DNA from: Cytophagales bacterium
Lineage (GTDB): Bacteria; Bacteroidota; Bacteroidia; Cytophagales; Cyclobacteriaceae
Direction: 5' to 3'
DNA length: 64,000 nucleotides
Assembly (NCBI GenBank): GCA_017303795.1
Contig: JAFLBR010000019.1
Coordinates: 1-64,000 of the forward strand
Shown: piece after piece, positions 1 through 7,607 of the stretch
Layout: each line of letters begins with the position of its first letter
Numbering within the stretch: position 1 is the first letter of the stretch
Notes under the pieces: generated by a model
Database searches by the model: none
Told to the model about the DNA's origin: nothing
Seen by the model: only the letters and a program-made list of their open reading frames with translations
Program-made: the position numbers and the translations under genes

Positions 1-59
1 GCTTCATGATCCTGGATCGCTTTTACGATCTGTGTTTCTGTAAATCTTGACTTTTTCAT
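1..59 (-). CDS. IS3-family transposase OrfA, N-terminal fragment (window edge)
   Basis: Translation from the ATG at 59 gives MKKSRFTETQIVKAIQDHEA and runs off the window. The K-K-S-R-F-T-E-x-Q-I start is the characteristic opening of the helix-turn-helix OrfA protein of IS3-family elements, which binds the element's ends and is fused to OrfB by frameshifting. Only 19 full codons are visible, so the subgroup cannot be given. Confidence 0.75.
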   Translation of the reverse strand, partial: MKKSRFTETQIVKAIQDHE

Positions 60-126
60 AGTTAACCATTTAAAATTGAATTTTATTATTCAACTTTCAA
101 ATGGCCCAACTTTAGGGGAGCTTACA
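1..126 (-). mobile_element. Right part of an IS3-family insertion sequence (partial)
   Basis: The minus strand from position 59 encodes the start of an IS3-type OrfA transposase. About 67 bp upstream of that ATG the sequence TGTAAGCTCCCCTAAAG (read on the minus strand from 126) looks like the terminal inverted repeat: it starts with TG, as IS3-family ends do, and holds a C-run. I place the element's end at 126 because a lipoprotein reading frame runs in cleanly from the right and stops at once within this sequence. The rest of the element lies outside the window, so the other end and any target duplication cannot be seen. The exact end is an inference. Confidence 0.6.
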
Positions 127-295
127 AGAGGTCTGCAATAAAAACTTCTTGCAGGGCTACAGAGTCCAAAACAGGTTTTAAATCGAAAGCTAAGTTGTTG
201 TTTGGTGCCTTTGGTTTGCATCCAAATAATCCAAGAAATCCCATAATGATTAAAGTAATACGCATTAGATTAACTTTTGAAAGATAGTGAGACAT
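122..295 (-). pseudogene. Lipoprotein gene truncated by the IS3-family element
   Basis: An open frame runs from ATG 295 (or the better start at 265, which opens MRITLIIMGFLGLFGC) to a TAA at 122-124. The 265 start gives a compact signal peptide with an LGLFGC lipobox, so this was a lipid-anchored envelope protein. The stop codon lies inside the proposed insertion-sequence end (up to 126), so the original 3' part is missing here and only about 46 residues remain. The gene sits in the cassette-like array on the same strand as its neighbours. The product family is not recognisable from this stub. Confidence 0.55.
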
Positions 296-328
296 GTTTA
301 AACTCTGAAAGAAAAAGGATTGGCCTTC

Positions 329-390
329 AACATAGTACGAAGCTACATCTTTTATTGCGAGGCGTTTGCGCCTTCCGATGTGTGGTTAGT
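329..390 (-). repeat. Weak attC-like inverted repeat downstream of the 156-aa membrane protein gene
   Basis: Read on the minus strand, the TAA stop at 386-388 is also part of a TAAC core. It is followed by a hairpin-prone segment with arms ACATC/GATGT (345-349 and 377-381) and AGGCG/CGCCT (360-364 and 369-373), and then by a GTTGA at about 327-331, before the next gene start at 265. The layout copies the better sites at 883-970 and 1638-1767, but the arms are short and interrupted. I list it because of its position, with low confidence. Confidence 0.25.
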
Positions 391-856
391 CCATAATTTC
401 TTGTTTCTCAACATTGACCACTTTGTCATTGTCAAAAGTTACCAATAGCGCATTGAACTGCCAACCAAATCCTGCTCCCGAAGTTCCCAAGTCGTAATTC
501 CAAACGTTAGTGGTGTCTGTCCCAAAGTCAGGGAGTCCAATCAAATCAATTATCTCCTTTTTGTTTTTTTCGTTTAGGATTTTACTCTCAACAATGTCGT
601 CTCTCATTTCATATCTTCCTTCCTTGTCTGCGAACCATTTTACTCTATCAAAGTCCTTTGTTGGTTCGTAAAAAAGGATGCTAAAAAATACTGTAATCAG
701 TCCTACGTAAATTATTGGGGTTAGAATAATTGTCACAGCCCAAGTTAGTCCTATTCTCAGTTTATCCGCCTTTACAAATCTTTCTAATGTCCTGCGTAAA
801 ATGAAAAAGGTCACTATACCAATGACCAAATTTATGATGTAGACTTCAATGCTCAT
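386..856 (-). CDS. Small membrane protein with BamE/SmpA-like C-terminal segment
   Basis: The protein has 156 residues. Two hydrophobic segments (about 5-20 and 38-63) anchor it in the inner membrane, leaving a C-terminal soluble part of about 90 residues. That part has the pattern I-x-D-L-I-G-L-P-D followed by W-N-Y-D-L-G (about 102-124), which recalls the fold of BamE/SmpA lipoprotein domains (a G-x-P turn, then a W-x-Y-x-L strand). This is a resemblance and not a family assignment. The ATG at 856 lies about 27 bp beyond the GTTAAC core of the attC-like site at 883-970, and the stop overlaps the next candidate site, so the gene is packed like an integron cassette. No function is proposed. 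Confidence 0.7.
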   Translation of the reverse strand: MSIEVYIINLVIGIVTFFILRRTLERFVKADKLRIGLTWAVTIILTPIIYVGLITVFFSILFYEPTKDFDRVKWFADKEGRYEMRDDIVESKILNEKNKKEIIDLIGLPDFGTDTTNVWNYDLGTSGAGFGWQFNALLVTFDNDKVVNVEKQEIMD

Positions 857-882
857 TTGTTCAAAATCTGCCCGCGTATACT

Positions 883-970
883 GTTAACGTTCGCATATAA
901 AGCGTGTCGGCAGACCAAATTAATAATTAATCATCAAACTCTGCCAGCACGCTTTATATGCATTGTTAGC
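883..970 (-). repeat. attC-like recombination site (integron-type) between two cassettes
   Basis: Two 21-bp arms (893-913 and 941-961) match at 19 of 21 positions as an inverted repeat around a 27-bp AT-rich centre. Outside the arms lie the core triplets expected of attC: on the minus strand GCTAAC at 970-965 and GTTAAC at 888-883. The arms share GCATATAAAGCGTG. The site begins about 7 bp after the stop of the 215-aa gene and ends about 27 bp before the start of the 156-aa gene, the spacing seen in integron gene cassettes. The outer spacers differ (AAT against GTTC), which gives the asymmetry typical of attC. No covariance-model score is available here. Confidence 0.6.
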
Positions 971-977
971 AGCTGGC

Positions 978-1625
978 CTACCTGAGCTTACTCTCATTTT
1001 CAATGTCAACTGATTTGAAAGTTTCTAACGTTTCAAAAGCAATTTGTCGAATCGAAGGTGGCACTGGATTCTCCAGCGCTTCACTCTTTCCCCACTGATC
1101 TACTTGAAACCATCCCAGCGAATTTTTTCTGGTCAAATTATGATAGTCAGCTTTCAAAGCTTCGTCCACATGTGCACCTCCGTCAGTGTCTGCTAATTCC
1201 AAAACTAATTTTCTCCTTGTAAAAATGTTCTTGTCCTTATCGACAATGACTTTCTTGGAATCCCACCAGTTCTGAAAATCAACAAGCCTAATTGCTGACT
1301 TATCTAGCATTGGCACATATTTCCATGAGCCGTCCCCTCCTTGACCTAAAGTTGTCTGGGCAGCTATCAGACCCCAGTGAGAATTAAATAAGTTCTTTGA
1401 CTCGTACTTTTTTCCCGTGTCAACAAAAGAAACGTGATCTAGCCTTAGCTGCTTTATCAATGACTTGGAATTGTTAGTGCTATGGAATATAACCCTAAGT
1501 TTCACCGCTATGTCTTGAGCAATTGTCTTCTTACCCGAATCGTAAATCGTCACGAAATCAGAAATCTCGTCGAGTTGATTTCTAAGATGGTTCACCAATT
1601 CTTTCTTATCTAACTTCTCCTTCAT
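978..1625 (-). CDS. Uncharacterised conserved protein with DGGAHVD motif
   Basis: This is a 215-residue soluble protein without a signal peptide or membrane segment. Recognisable conserved blocks are N-W-W at about 118-121, FTRRKLVLELADTDGGAHVD at about 135-154, N-S-L-G-W at about 168-172 and S-I-R-Q-I-A-x-E at about 191-198. From memory these blocks recur in a scattered family of hypothetical proteins in mobile or accessory regions; I know no function for it. The histidine and aspartates of GGAHVD could be a metal or catalytic site, which is only a guess. The start at 1625 lies about 13 bp past a GTTAGC core and the stop about 7 bp before the next core, so the gene fills its cassette almost completely. 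Confidence 0.75.
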   Translation of the reverse strand: MKEKLDKKELVNHLRNQLDEISDFVTIYDSGKKTIAQDIAVKLRVIFHSTNNSKSLIKQLRLDHVSFVDTGKKYESKNLFNSHWGLIAAQTTLGQGGDGSWKYVPMLDKSAIRLVDFQNWWDSKKVIVDKDKNIFTRRKLVLELADTDGGAHVDEALKADYHNLTRKNSLGWFQVDQWGKSEALENPVPPSIRQIAFETLETFKSVDIENESKLR

Positions 1626-1637
1626 GGTAGGCTTGCT

Positions 1638-1767
1638 GCTAACGTTGGTACATATGACGTGCAGGGTTTTTGAAACGCGTCATTGTCCCACGTTGATTAT
1701 ACTAAATTAGTTGATTACACTTAAATGGCAACACTAAACCCCTGCATGGCATATGTATTTTGTTGGC
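1638..1767 (-). repeat. attC-like recombination site (longer, about 130 bp)
   Basis: The outer arms are 1649-1669 (TACATATGACGTGCAGGGTTT) and 1736-1757, whose reverse complement reads TACATATGCCATGCAGGGG. They are flanked by the core triplets: on the minus strand GCCAAC at 1767-1762 and GTTAGC at 1643-1638. The centre of about 65 bp is variable, as in long attC sites. The site lies downstream of the 424-aa gene and directly upstream of the 215-aa gene. The flank GTTAGCAGCAAGCC (minus strand) closely matches GTTGGCAGCAAGGC at 3581-3568, which suggests a family of sites with shared ends. Confidence 0.55.
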
Positions 1768-1804
1768 GGCTGGGCTTCTAGCACCAATCTACTTAGCAAG
1801 TGGA

Positions 1805-3079
1805 TTATTCTTCATACTCAATGTCAAGTTGCTTGAATTTTTCTCCTACCTTCTTAGCTTTTGCGCTCACCGTTATCCACTTACTCATATATAAGCTCTC
1901 AGTATACTTTGTCTTTTCAAGTCCCTCGTCACCGTTAATTTTTATTTTCGGTTTTGACATTTCTTCTTCATTGTCGGAATTTCTAATGAAAGCATTGCCT
2001 GTCCGTGTGTCCGTATTCAAATGATAGATGTAAATTTTATACTCTTTGAAAGTCTCATCTACGGTCATTCCCTTTTTATGTACCTCGATCTCCTCAACAC
2101 TATTTTGAAAGTTTTGAGTGAAGTCCTCATCAATAAAAGCAAGAGGTGTTTCTTCATTCTCAACGACATTTGTAATAGAGGCACTTTCAAAGTTCACACC
2201 AACCTGCTCTGTAAGTTTTTCAAATTTCGCTGTTGATTTTAGAATATCCTCTTTTAATGAAGATGCTATATTATCAGGTCTTTTTATGTAAGCCTTGTCA
2301 TAAACTTCATTTAAAGTTTCCTCAAGTTGTCTGAAGTCGTTTGACAATTCAACATTGTCACTTTTAAATATTTCCTTGTCCTCAACAAATGACTCTGAAA
2401 TGTATTTGATATAATTTGCTATGTACTTATCTATTGGCGCCTGTTGTAAGAACAGGCTACTCTTTTTCCCTTTTTGTCTAAGGTCTAATTCGAAGTTTAT
2501 CTTGAAGCTTCCTGCCGCATAAGGTTGCAACATCGCTTTAGGTATTAGGTTAATACCCTTCAAGGAATTAATTCTTTCTTCCAAAAATTCAGTAAAGCCA
2601 TTTTGAATCTTTGAAACTTCGTCCGCGACAGCTTTATTTATGTCAGCTAGTCTTCCCTTCAATGAAATGGAAAAAACTAAGGAGTGTGTTTTAACGATAG
2701 AAGGACAAAAGGAGTTTTCTAAGGGTAAGTAATCAGAAGGAATTGAATTGAACTCTACATCATAAGCTTTCACAAGCTTAAATGAATAGTCTTTTTCTGC
2801 AATGCTAATTGACTTTGAGTTTCTTAATATGTCAAGATAAGAAACCTTGCCATTCATAAATTGATGAAACTCCTTATTTGATAGAATTGTATGAAGTGTT
2901 AAAATTGTTTTTGTGTCGTCATCCTCTTCTAAATGAGAGCCAATTACTTTGTTACCTAATCTATTAGTGCCTATATATAAAATAGGGAAATCATCAAAAT
3001 GAAGAACTCGATAGTTCTCGACTATTTCGACCAAGTCGCTTTTAATCAGTAGTCTCTTATCTAAGTTAAATTCCTTCAT
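1805..3079 (-). CDS. Uncharacterised 424-aa protein, second gene of a coupled pair
   Basis: The protein is soluble, charged and lacks a signal peptide. Its N-terminal 110 residues have the run F-P-I-L-Y-I-G-T-N-R-L-G-N-K followed by H-L-E-E-D-D-D, weakly reminiscent of DUF6575-type proteins. The middle (about 140-300) is mainly helical and the last 80 residues look like a beta-rich domain. I do not recognise a catalytic motif. The ATG at 3079 directly follows the TAA of the 141-aa gene (TAAATG), so the two are translationally coupled and probably act together. A cassette carrying two tightly coupled unknown genes is compatible with a toxin-antitoxin or defence role, but nothing in the sequence proves it. 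Confidence 0.7.
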   Translation of the reverse strand: MKEFNLDKRLLIKSDLVEIVENYRVLHFDDFPILYIGTNRLGNKVIGSHLEEDDDTKTILTLHTILSNKEFHQFMNGKVSYLDILRNSKSISIAEKDYSFKLVKAYDVEFNSIPSDYLPLENSFCPSIVKTHSLVFSISLKGRLADINKAVADEVSKIQNGFTEFLEERINSLKGINLIPKAMLQPYAAGSFKINFELDLRQKGKKSSLFLQQAPIDKYIANYIKYISESFVEDKEIFKSDNVELSNDFRQLEETLNEVYDKAYIKRPDNIASSLKEDILKSTAKFEKLTEQVGVNFESASITNVVENEETPLAFIDEDFTQNFQNSVEEIEVHKKGMTVDETFKEYKIYIYHLNTDTRTGNAFIRNSDNEEEMSKPKIKINGDEGLEKTKYTESLYMSKWITVSAKAKKVGEKFKQLDIEYEE

Positions 3080-3505
3080 TTAAGCAAACTTAACAATATC
3101 AATGGTAATAAGGCTCTCTAAGGTAAATGTGTCCGATTTGAAGAGATTATAGTGGCTCTGGTCGTCATCTTCAGGAGTAAACTTGACCTTACCTGTCTCC
3201 TCCTTCAATTTAAACTTAAGGTAGTGAGCTCCCTTCTTTGGATTAATGGTGAAGGTGTTTATATACTTACTTACAATTAACTTTTCAAACTCCTCTTTAA
3301 ACTGATTGATTGAAACTCCTTTGTACGAACAAATATCCTCACATTCGTCACGTTCTGGTTTAATACCCCTTTCCCAATGAGTAGCGAAGTCGCTATCCTG
3401 AATAGTATCTTTTTTTAGCTTACGAACGTATTCATTAACAGTGTCGCTTTCCGCTTTGTCAGTACAATTGCATTTAACGTCACTATGCAGTTTTTCAAAA
3501 GTCAT
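3080..3505 (-). CDS. Uncharacterised 141-aa protein with CxC and CxxxC, first gene of a coupled pair
   Basis: This small soluble protein has Cys12-x-Cys14 near the N-terminus and Cys55-xxx-Cys59 (in R-D-E-C-E-D-I-C-S-Y-K-G-V-S-I-N), together with His7 and His43, so a zinc site is plausible. The segment H-W-E-R-G followed by the cysteines and G-V-S-I-N-Q-F looks conserved in character, but I cannot name the family. The gene starts about 70 bp downstream of the degenerate attC-like core at 3576-3581 and is followed without a gap by the 424-aa gene. It would be the first gene of its cassette. Confidence 0.7.
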   Translation of the reverse strand: MTFEKLHSDVKCNCTDKAESDTVNEYVRKLKKDTIQDSDFATHWERGIKPERDECEDICSYKGVSINQFKEEFEKLIVSKYINTFTINPKKGAHYLKFKLKEETGKVKFTPEDDDQSHYNLFKSDTFTLESLITIDIVKFA

Positions 3506-3572
3506 GTCAATTTTATTAGAGTCGTAAAATGATTATCGTATCGTAAGATGCACCCATCTTTTTTGAAGCCTT

Positions 3573-3620
3573 GCTGCCAACCTTTGGTTATAAGCCATTC
3601 AGTTGCCTATAGCCAAAACA
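3573..3620 (-). repeat. Degenerate attC-like site at the start of the array
   Basis: On the minus strand GTTGGCAGCAAGG is preceded by a hairpin with arms 3583-3596 (TTTGGTTATAAGCC) and 3605-3617 (reverse complement TTTGGCTATAGGC; the two differences can form G-T pairs). One core triplet is present but the opposite AAC core is not visible. It could be a decayed attC, or the boundary where the cassette array meets the resident chromosome. No integrase gene lies in this window. Confidence 0.35.
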
Positions 3621-3919
3621 CATCTGTAAGATATAAGAAACCTCACCGCTCAAACAAATCGTTTCCAGAACTATATTTTTCCACACACTCATAAATTGCG
3701 AATTCAGAAGATTTTAAAAGGGGGTGTGATGAGTAGGATTTGGTGCGGAGTGCTTTTCATAGTAAGCTCGTGCCTACCTACCGGGGATTCCGGAATTCGC
3801 CAGTTACTTACAAGGATTATGATTAGTTTATAAAAGTGGGTTCAATCGCCCATTCTCACGCTCCTCCGGAATGACATTTTCATAGGGAGGGGCGCAATTG
3901 GAATGAATTTTATTTAACT

Positions 3920-3952
3920 AAACCTATAAGGTTTTAAAAACCTTATAGGTTT
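3920..3952. repeat. Perfect 16+1+16 palindrome of the AAACCTATAAGGTTTT type
   Basis: The two 16-bp arms are exact reverse complements around a single A. The A/T-flanked AACCTTATAGG core is a type of short intergenic palindrome that I remember as frequent in Bacteroidota genomes. It is not followed by a T-run on either strand beyond its own ends, so it may act as a weak bidirectional terminator or simply be an interspersed repeat. Confidence 0.6.
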
Positions 3953-3980
3953 GCAAAGGTGAGTTCATAACACCTCACAA

Positions 3981-4010
3981 AAAAACCGCCTCATTACTGA
4001 GGCGGTCTTT
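3981..4010 (-). terminator. Rho-independent terminator of the amidohydrolase gene
   Basis: The stem ACCGCCTCA/TGAGGCGGT (3985-3993 and 3998-4006) has a TTAC loop. On the minus strand it is followed directly by a run of seven T (3984 downwards), and it lies 28 bp past the stop of the gene at 4034. Confidence 0.85.
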
Positions 4011-4033
4011 CAAAATTCAAACAACCAAAATTT

Positions 4034-7000
4034 TTATTTCAATCCCGGCAAGGTAGCCACCGGTGCTTCCTGTTCGTTACCAAACGATGGTGCTTTGCGC
4101 GGTGTTGGGTACACTTCATCTAATGTATTGCCATCATACAGTCTTCCATTCTTCATTACTTTATTAATGGTGTTGGTGTTGCGCAGGTTGGTTAACGGAT
4201 TCTGATCGAGGATAACCAGATCGGCTAACTTGCCCGCTTCAATGCTACCCAAATCGCCATCTAAGCCAATGGCTTTTGCACCTTGTATGGTGGCCACTTT
4301 CAACGCATTGTGATTGCTCAATCCACCCGAGCCTACGCTCCACAATTCCCAATGGTAACCCAACCCTTGCAATTGCCCGTGCGAACCAATGCCCGCATTA
4401 CCGCCTGCTTTCACCAAATCATTTACAAACCGTGCATGATCTTCAAACACGTGTTCTTCTTTCATAAACCAACTGCCACGCCTGCGCGATTTTGCATCGA
4501 GTTCGGATTTAGCAGTGAAGTGATTCAGTTTCGGATCGCCATTTACATTTTCAGTAGCGTAATAAAAATTCTCGGCCCACGGTCCGCCATACGATACAAG
4601 TAACGTTGGTGTGTACGTCATGCCCGATGCAGCTACGGCCGTTGTAAAATCTTTATACAACGGATAAATAGGAAATGAATGTTCATGACCAGGGTAACCA
4701 TCAATCAGGTTGGTAAGATTAAGTTTAAAATCAAGACCTCCTTCGGTAGTAGGCATCAGGCTTTGTTCTTTCGCAGCCTGAATAATCCATTGCCGGTGCT
4801 GGCGATTACCGGTTAAGTACATCTTAATAGTTTTGGTGTTGTAATACTCTGAGTATTGTTTCAGAATATCTTTTGCCTGATCAGCATCTTTCAGGTTATA
4901 CATCCAATAACCTACACCCGGCCCGGTAGAATATACACGCGGCCCGATGATGTCGCCCGTTTCAACCATATCGCTATAGGTTAACACATCGGTTGTAGCG
5001 GTTTGCGGATCGCGCGTGGTGGTTACACCATAAGCAAGATTAGCCGCATAAATCCACACCTGATTTTTATGTATGCCCCACGATGGCCACATGTGTGCGT
5101 GCGTATCAACAAAACCGGGCACAATGGTTTTGCCATTCAAATCCATTTTTTGTACCGATGCATCCACGGTAATAGAACCCGCAGCACCCACTTGTTTAAT
5201 GCGGGCGTTTTCAATCAACACATCGCCTCGTTCAATTACTTCATCGCCTTTCATAGTAATGATGCGCGCATTCTGCAGCAGAATTTTTCCTGTCGGAATA
5301 TCCTTCTGCACTTTTACTTTAATGCGAAGTTCGGCTGGTTTATAGCTCTCGTCTTTCTTTTCATCCTTCTTATCACCTTCTTTCTTTTCATCAGGTTTAA
5401 CTTCTTCTTTCTTACCTTCTTCCTTGGCTTTTTCTTCGGCTGCTTTTTTCTTTTTCAGTTCCAGCTCTTTTGCTTTCGCTGAATCCAGGTTGTATGTAAA
5501 GAATGCATTGCCTAATGTAAAGTAAACCGATTTAGCATTACTACTCCAACTTGGAAACTCACCACCTATTTTAGTGAGCTTGCGTGCAGGGAACTGTGCG
5601 CTGGCTGCATCGGCTACCGAAATTTTGGGAGTTTCGCCTCCGGTTAGCGGCAGTGTAACTACATAGAGGTCGTTATTGATTTTAGCCAACACCTGATCAC
5701 CTTCGGGTGCCATTAACAACACCGATGCATTGGAAGGTGTGTTCTGTGGTTCATTTGCTGACTCTACCAACATGCAATGATTAACCGCTTCTTCCAATTC
5801 AAATCCGTACGTAGTTATACCGGTAACTTTTAAGTGAGACTTTTCATCGGTTCCGTCCCACCGAATAGACACCAGCCCTTTGCCACCACTGTATAAATAA
5901 ATACGATCGGAACTTTTGGTGAAATGTGGTGTACCACGGCCACGTGCCTTTGTAATAAAACTTGCTGCACCACCATCGCCACTAATCCACAATAAATCTT
6001 CCTGACTTGCAAAGGCAAATGGCCCTTCGCTTTCGCGGAAGTTGTAAGCGGTTCCTTTTAAGAATACAATTTTGTTTCCGTACCATGCCGGCTCGCTATA
6101 CAATGCCGCAGCTTGTGTAAGCTTAACCGGCTTGGCCCCTTTTGCTTTGAAATTGATTTTGTAAATGTTGCCCCCGCTACCTTCCCAACTAACCCACGCT
6201 AATTGCGCGCCATCCTGGCTCCAGGCTGGATAAGCTTCGGTAAAATTGTTCGTGGTAATTCTTTTTGGTGTTCCGTTAGGAAGATCCATCGTGTACAAAC
6301 GATTCAAAACCGTAAAGGCAATTTGTTTACCATCGGGCGAAACAACTGCATCGCGGATTTGCGTAGCGATAATTTCTTTATCGTCTTTAATCGGATATTT
6401 AAAGTCAGCCAGCGTTGGACCCATTAAAAATTCAGTCTCTACTTCAAACGGAATATTTACGGCATTACCACCCGTTAACGGGATGCTGTAAAATTTACCA
6501 CCATACGAAGCGATTACATTTTTGCTATCGGGTGTAAACGACATGGCGGGCAACACACCCATAGGCGCGATGGATTCTTGTTCATCGCGTTGTACGGGAT
6601 AGGCCAACCACTTTTCATCACCAGTCTTTAGATCACGTAAGAGCAAACCGGTTTTATCATTATGCCGACTACCAAAAACCAACCACTTGCCATCGGGCGA
6701 AAGCGTAGGTGTAAAGGCTGAACCATAACGCGCGGTTTCGTTTTGCGATTCACCGGTTTCGCGATCGTAAACACCCAATTGGTATTGCGGTAACTGGGCA
6801 TTGTAATTCCATGCATTGTTGCGTAACGAAAACCAGATGTAGCGACCATCAGGTCCAAAAGCAGGTTCGTGTACTTTCAGGTTATCGGGTTTGCTGATGA
6901 GTTGCGCGCCCGAGCCACCATCTTTATGGAACATCCACAATTTAAGATTGCGCGTACCACGCGAACCAACAATGTACGTACCATCGGGTGTCCACTCAGC

Positions 7001-7447
7001 CGATTGATAGTTTTCGTTGTTACCTTTTGTTACTTGTAGTGAATCGGATTTATCGAGTGCAAACCACCAGATGTTCTGGCCGCCACTGCGATCGCTGATG
7101 AATAACAGCTTCTTTCCATCGGGGCTAAACTTGGGGTGCGAGTCGAACGCCATACCACTGGTAAACTGTGTGGCTTTGCCACCAGTAACGGGCATGGTAA
7201 AAATGTCGCCCAGAAAATCGAAGGCAATGGTTTTACCATCGGGGCTTACATCCAAACTCATCCAGGTGCCTTCTGTGGTTTTAATGGGCACACGTCTGCC
7301 AACTTCAAGCGGCAGGTCTTTCTTTTTGGGTTTGGGTTTTTCCTTTTTGGTGGTGTCGGCCTTCTCCTCCTTTTTGGGTTCCTGGGCCAGCGTGGCGATG
7401 CTTACAAATAAGAGCATCGCGCATAGCGGGGTAAAAAATTTAGTCAT
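4034..7447 (-). CDS. TolB-like beta-propeller / amidohydrolase fusion protein, exported
   Basis: The protein has 1137 residues and a signal peptide ending at about residue 21 (LFVSIATLAQ). A Lys/Glu-rich linker is followed by a large PD40/TolB-type propeller region (about 50-660) with repeated S-P-D-G-K motifs, then a second highly charged linker (about 660-705), then an amidohydrolase domain. The metal-dependent part shows V-D-T-H-A-H-M-W at about 780, G-H-E-H at about 920 and G-S-H-G at about 1022, where many relatives have an aspartate. The role is presumably hydrolysis of an amide, peptide or cyclic substrate in the periplasm or outside the cell; the substrate cannot be told. The gene is monocistronic with its own terminator. 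Architecture and length fit a known family of propeller-amidohydrolases. Confidence 0.85.
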   Translation of the reverse strand: MTKFFTPLCAMLLFVSIATLAQEPKKEEKADTTKKEKPKPKKKDLPLEVGRRVPIKTTEGTWMSLDVSPDGKTIAFDFLGDIFTMPVTGGKATQFTSGMAFDSHPKFSPDGKKLLFISDRSGGQNIWWFALDKSDSLQVTKGNNENYQSAEWTPDGTYIVGSRGTRNLKLWMFHKDGGSGAQLISKPDNLKVHEPAFGPDGRYIWFSLRNNAWNYNAQLPQYQLGVYDRETGESQNETARYGSAFTPTLSPDGKWLVFGSRHNDKTGLLLRDLKTGDEKWLAYPVQRDEQESIAPMGVLPAMSFTPDSKNVIASYGGKFYSIPLTGGNAVNIPFEVETEFLMGPTLADFKYPIKDDKEIIATQIRDAVVSPDGKQIAFTVLNRLYTMDLPNGTPKRITTNNFTEAYPAWSQDGAQLAWVSWEGSGGNIYKINFKAKGAKPVKLTQAAALYSEPAWYGNKIVFLKGTAYNFRESEGPFAFASQEDLLWISGDGGAASFITKARGRGTPHFTKSSDRIYLYSGGKGLVSIRWDGTDEKSHLKVTGITTYGFELEEAVNHCMLVESANEPQNTPSNASVLLMAPEGDQVLAKINNDLYVVTLPLTGGETPKISVADAASAQFPARKLTKIGGEFPSWSSNAKSVYFTLGNAFFTYNLDSAKAKELELKKKKAAEEKAKEEGKKEEVKPDEKKEGDKKDEKKDESYKPAELRIKVKVQKDIPTGKILLQNARIITMKGDEVIERGDVLIENARIKQVGAAGSITVDASVQKMDLNGKTIVPGFVDTHAHMWPSWGIHKNQVWIYAANLAYGVTTTRDPQTATTDVLTYSDMVETGDIIGPRVYSTGPGVGYWMYNLKDADQAKDILKQYSEYYNTKTIKMYLTGNRQHRQWIIQAAKEQSLMPTTEGGLDFKLNLTNLIDGYPGHEHSFPIYPLYKDFTTAVAASGMTYTPTLLVSYGGPWAENFYYATENVNGDPKLNHFTAKSELDAKSRRRGSWFMKEEHVFEDHARFVNDLVKAGGNAGIGSHGQLQGLGYHWELWSVGSGGLSNHNALKVATIQGAKAIGLDGDLGSIEAGKLADLVILDQNPLTNLRNTNTINKVMKNGRLYDGNTLDEVYPTPRKAPSFGNEQEAPVATLPGLK

Positions 7448-7607
7448 GCAGTTTGGGGATTAAAACAGGATTGATTTACTAAGAAAAGTAAAAAAGGTTA
7501 CAGGATTTTGATGGGAGGTTGCTTTGAGAGAAAAGAGGGTTAAAGGATATTTGTATATCCAAACTTTACATTGGAAGTCTTTCTAACCATTTTAATAGCT
7601 TAAAAAC

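Larger units (their letters stand above)
3506..4033. other. Gene-free spacer of about 530 bp between cassette region and core region
   Basis: The spacer holds the degenerate attC-like site (3573-3620), a stretch from about 3640 to 3900 with no convincing open frame or structure, a 33-bp perfect palindrome (3920-3952) and the terminator of the amidohydrolase gene (3985-4006). I saw no integrase fragment and no tRNA. Confidence 0.6.

Noticed and set aside
1800-2236. Plus-strand frames opposite the 424-aa gene
   Set aside because: Hydrophobic shadow frames without start context; the opposite strand carries a coupled two-gene unit.
4276-7463. Several open frames on the plus strand opposite the amidohydrolase gene (for example 5003-5482 and 7017-7463)
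   Set aside because: They lie wholly within a well-supported gene on the other strand, have no family resemblance and no start context; they arise from its codon bias.
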